A DNA stretch of 6,179 nt from FEN-680 sp036845225 (GTDB lineage: Bacteria > Actinomycetota > Geothermincolia > Fen-727 > Anoxymicrobiaceae), in the NCBI GenBank assembly GCA_036845225.1, contig DAIUEJ010000069.1, positions 1 to 6,179 on the forward strand. Direction: 5' to 3'. The notes beneath the pieces are model-generated. The model was given only the letters and a program-made list of their open reading frames with translations. It was not told where the DNA came from and made no database searches. Position numbers and translations under genes: made by a program. The stretch's first letter is position 1. Each line of letters starts with the position of its first letter. Positions 6,106 through 6,179 of the stretch are shown piece after piece.

Positions 6106-6179
6106 GCTGCACCACGCCCTTTCGCTGGATTGCTTACAGTGCACAGTTAATCACGTATGGATGGTACGGCGATAGTGGC
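6106..6179 (-). other. Region upstream of the first operon gene
   Basis: These 74 bases precede the first gene and reach the right edge. ACTGT-GC-ACTGT, a short direct repeat read on the minus strand at about 6136-6147, is the only notable pattern. No promoter with both elements at normal spacing can be called. The operon promoter, or another upstream gene, may lie beyond the window. Confidence 0.3.

Noticed and set aside
2775..6144. Shared 9-mer ACAGTGCAC near the starts of the dehydrogenase (2775-2783) and first URO-D gene (6136-6144)
   Set aside because: A pair of 9-base matches is expected many times by chance in 6 kb, and the surrounding bases do not match. I could not support a common operator.
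1..6179. tRNA or rRNA genes, CRISPR arrays, insertion sequences or att sites
   Set aside because: I saw no cloverleaf-like segment, regularly spaced repeats, transposase motifs or terminal inverted repeats. Nearly all of the window is taken by the six genes.

Overview
The window is a GC-rich stretch (about 60% G+C by eye) holding six genes, all read on the minus strand. I see no convincing gene on the plus strand. The content (two uroporphyrinogen-decarboxylase-fold proteins beside a free-standing corrinoid protein) is typical of anaerobes that move methyl groups through cobamides, such as acetogens, methylotrophic methanogens and anaerobic Actinobacteriota, Chloroflexota or Firmicutes. Frequent GTG starts and clear Shine-Dalgarno (SD) sites point to a high-GC bacterium. 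The lineage cannot be fixed from this sequence alone.

In order of transcription (high to low coordinates) the genes are: a URO-D-family protein with an intact HSCG metal motif (6105-4924); a second, divergent URO-D-family protein lacking that motif (4872-3760); a corrinoid-binding protein of the MtaC/MtbC/MttC type (3712-3080); a 65-residue protein with two predicted membrane helices (3032-2835); a saccharopine-dehydrogenase-like NAD(P) oxidoreductase (2776-1559); and an FGGY-family carbohydrate kinase (1514 to the left edge, stop codon not reached). The five gaps are 51, 47, 47, 58 and 44 bases. No gap contains a recognisable rho-independent terminator, so the set looks like one operon that continues beyond position 1.

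The first three genes form the core of a corrinoid methyl-transfer system. By family knowledge, the small corrinoid protein carries the methyl group. URO-D-fold proteins either load it (as in the CmuA N-terminal domain) or unload it to an acceptor (as in MtaA/MtbA). No MtaB-, MttB/MtgB- or MtrH-type methyltransferase I is visible, so one of the two URO-D proteins may be the substrate-side enzyme. The dehydrogenase and sugar-type kinase downstream suggest that the demethylated product could be oxidised and phosphorylated, for example a sugar or polyol. That substrate idea is inference only. The most interesting points are the pairing of dissimilar URO-D paralogues with one corrinoid protein, the lost metal motif in one of them, the small membrane protein in the operon, and a kinase whose substrate pocket differs from xylulokinase.
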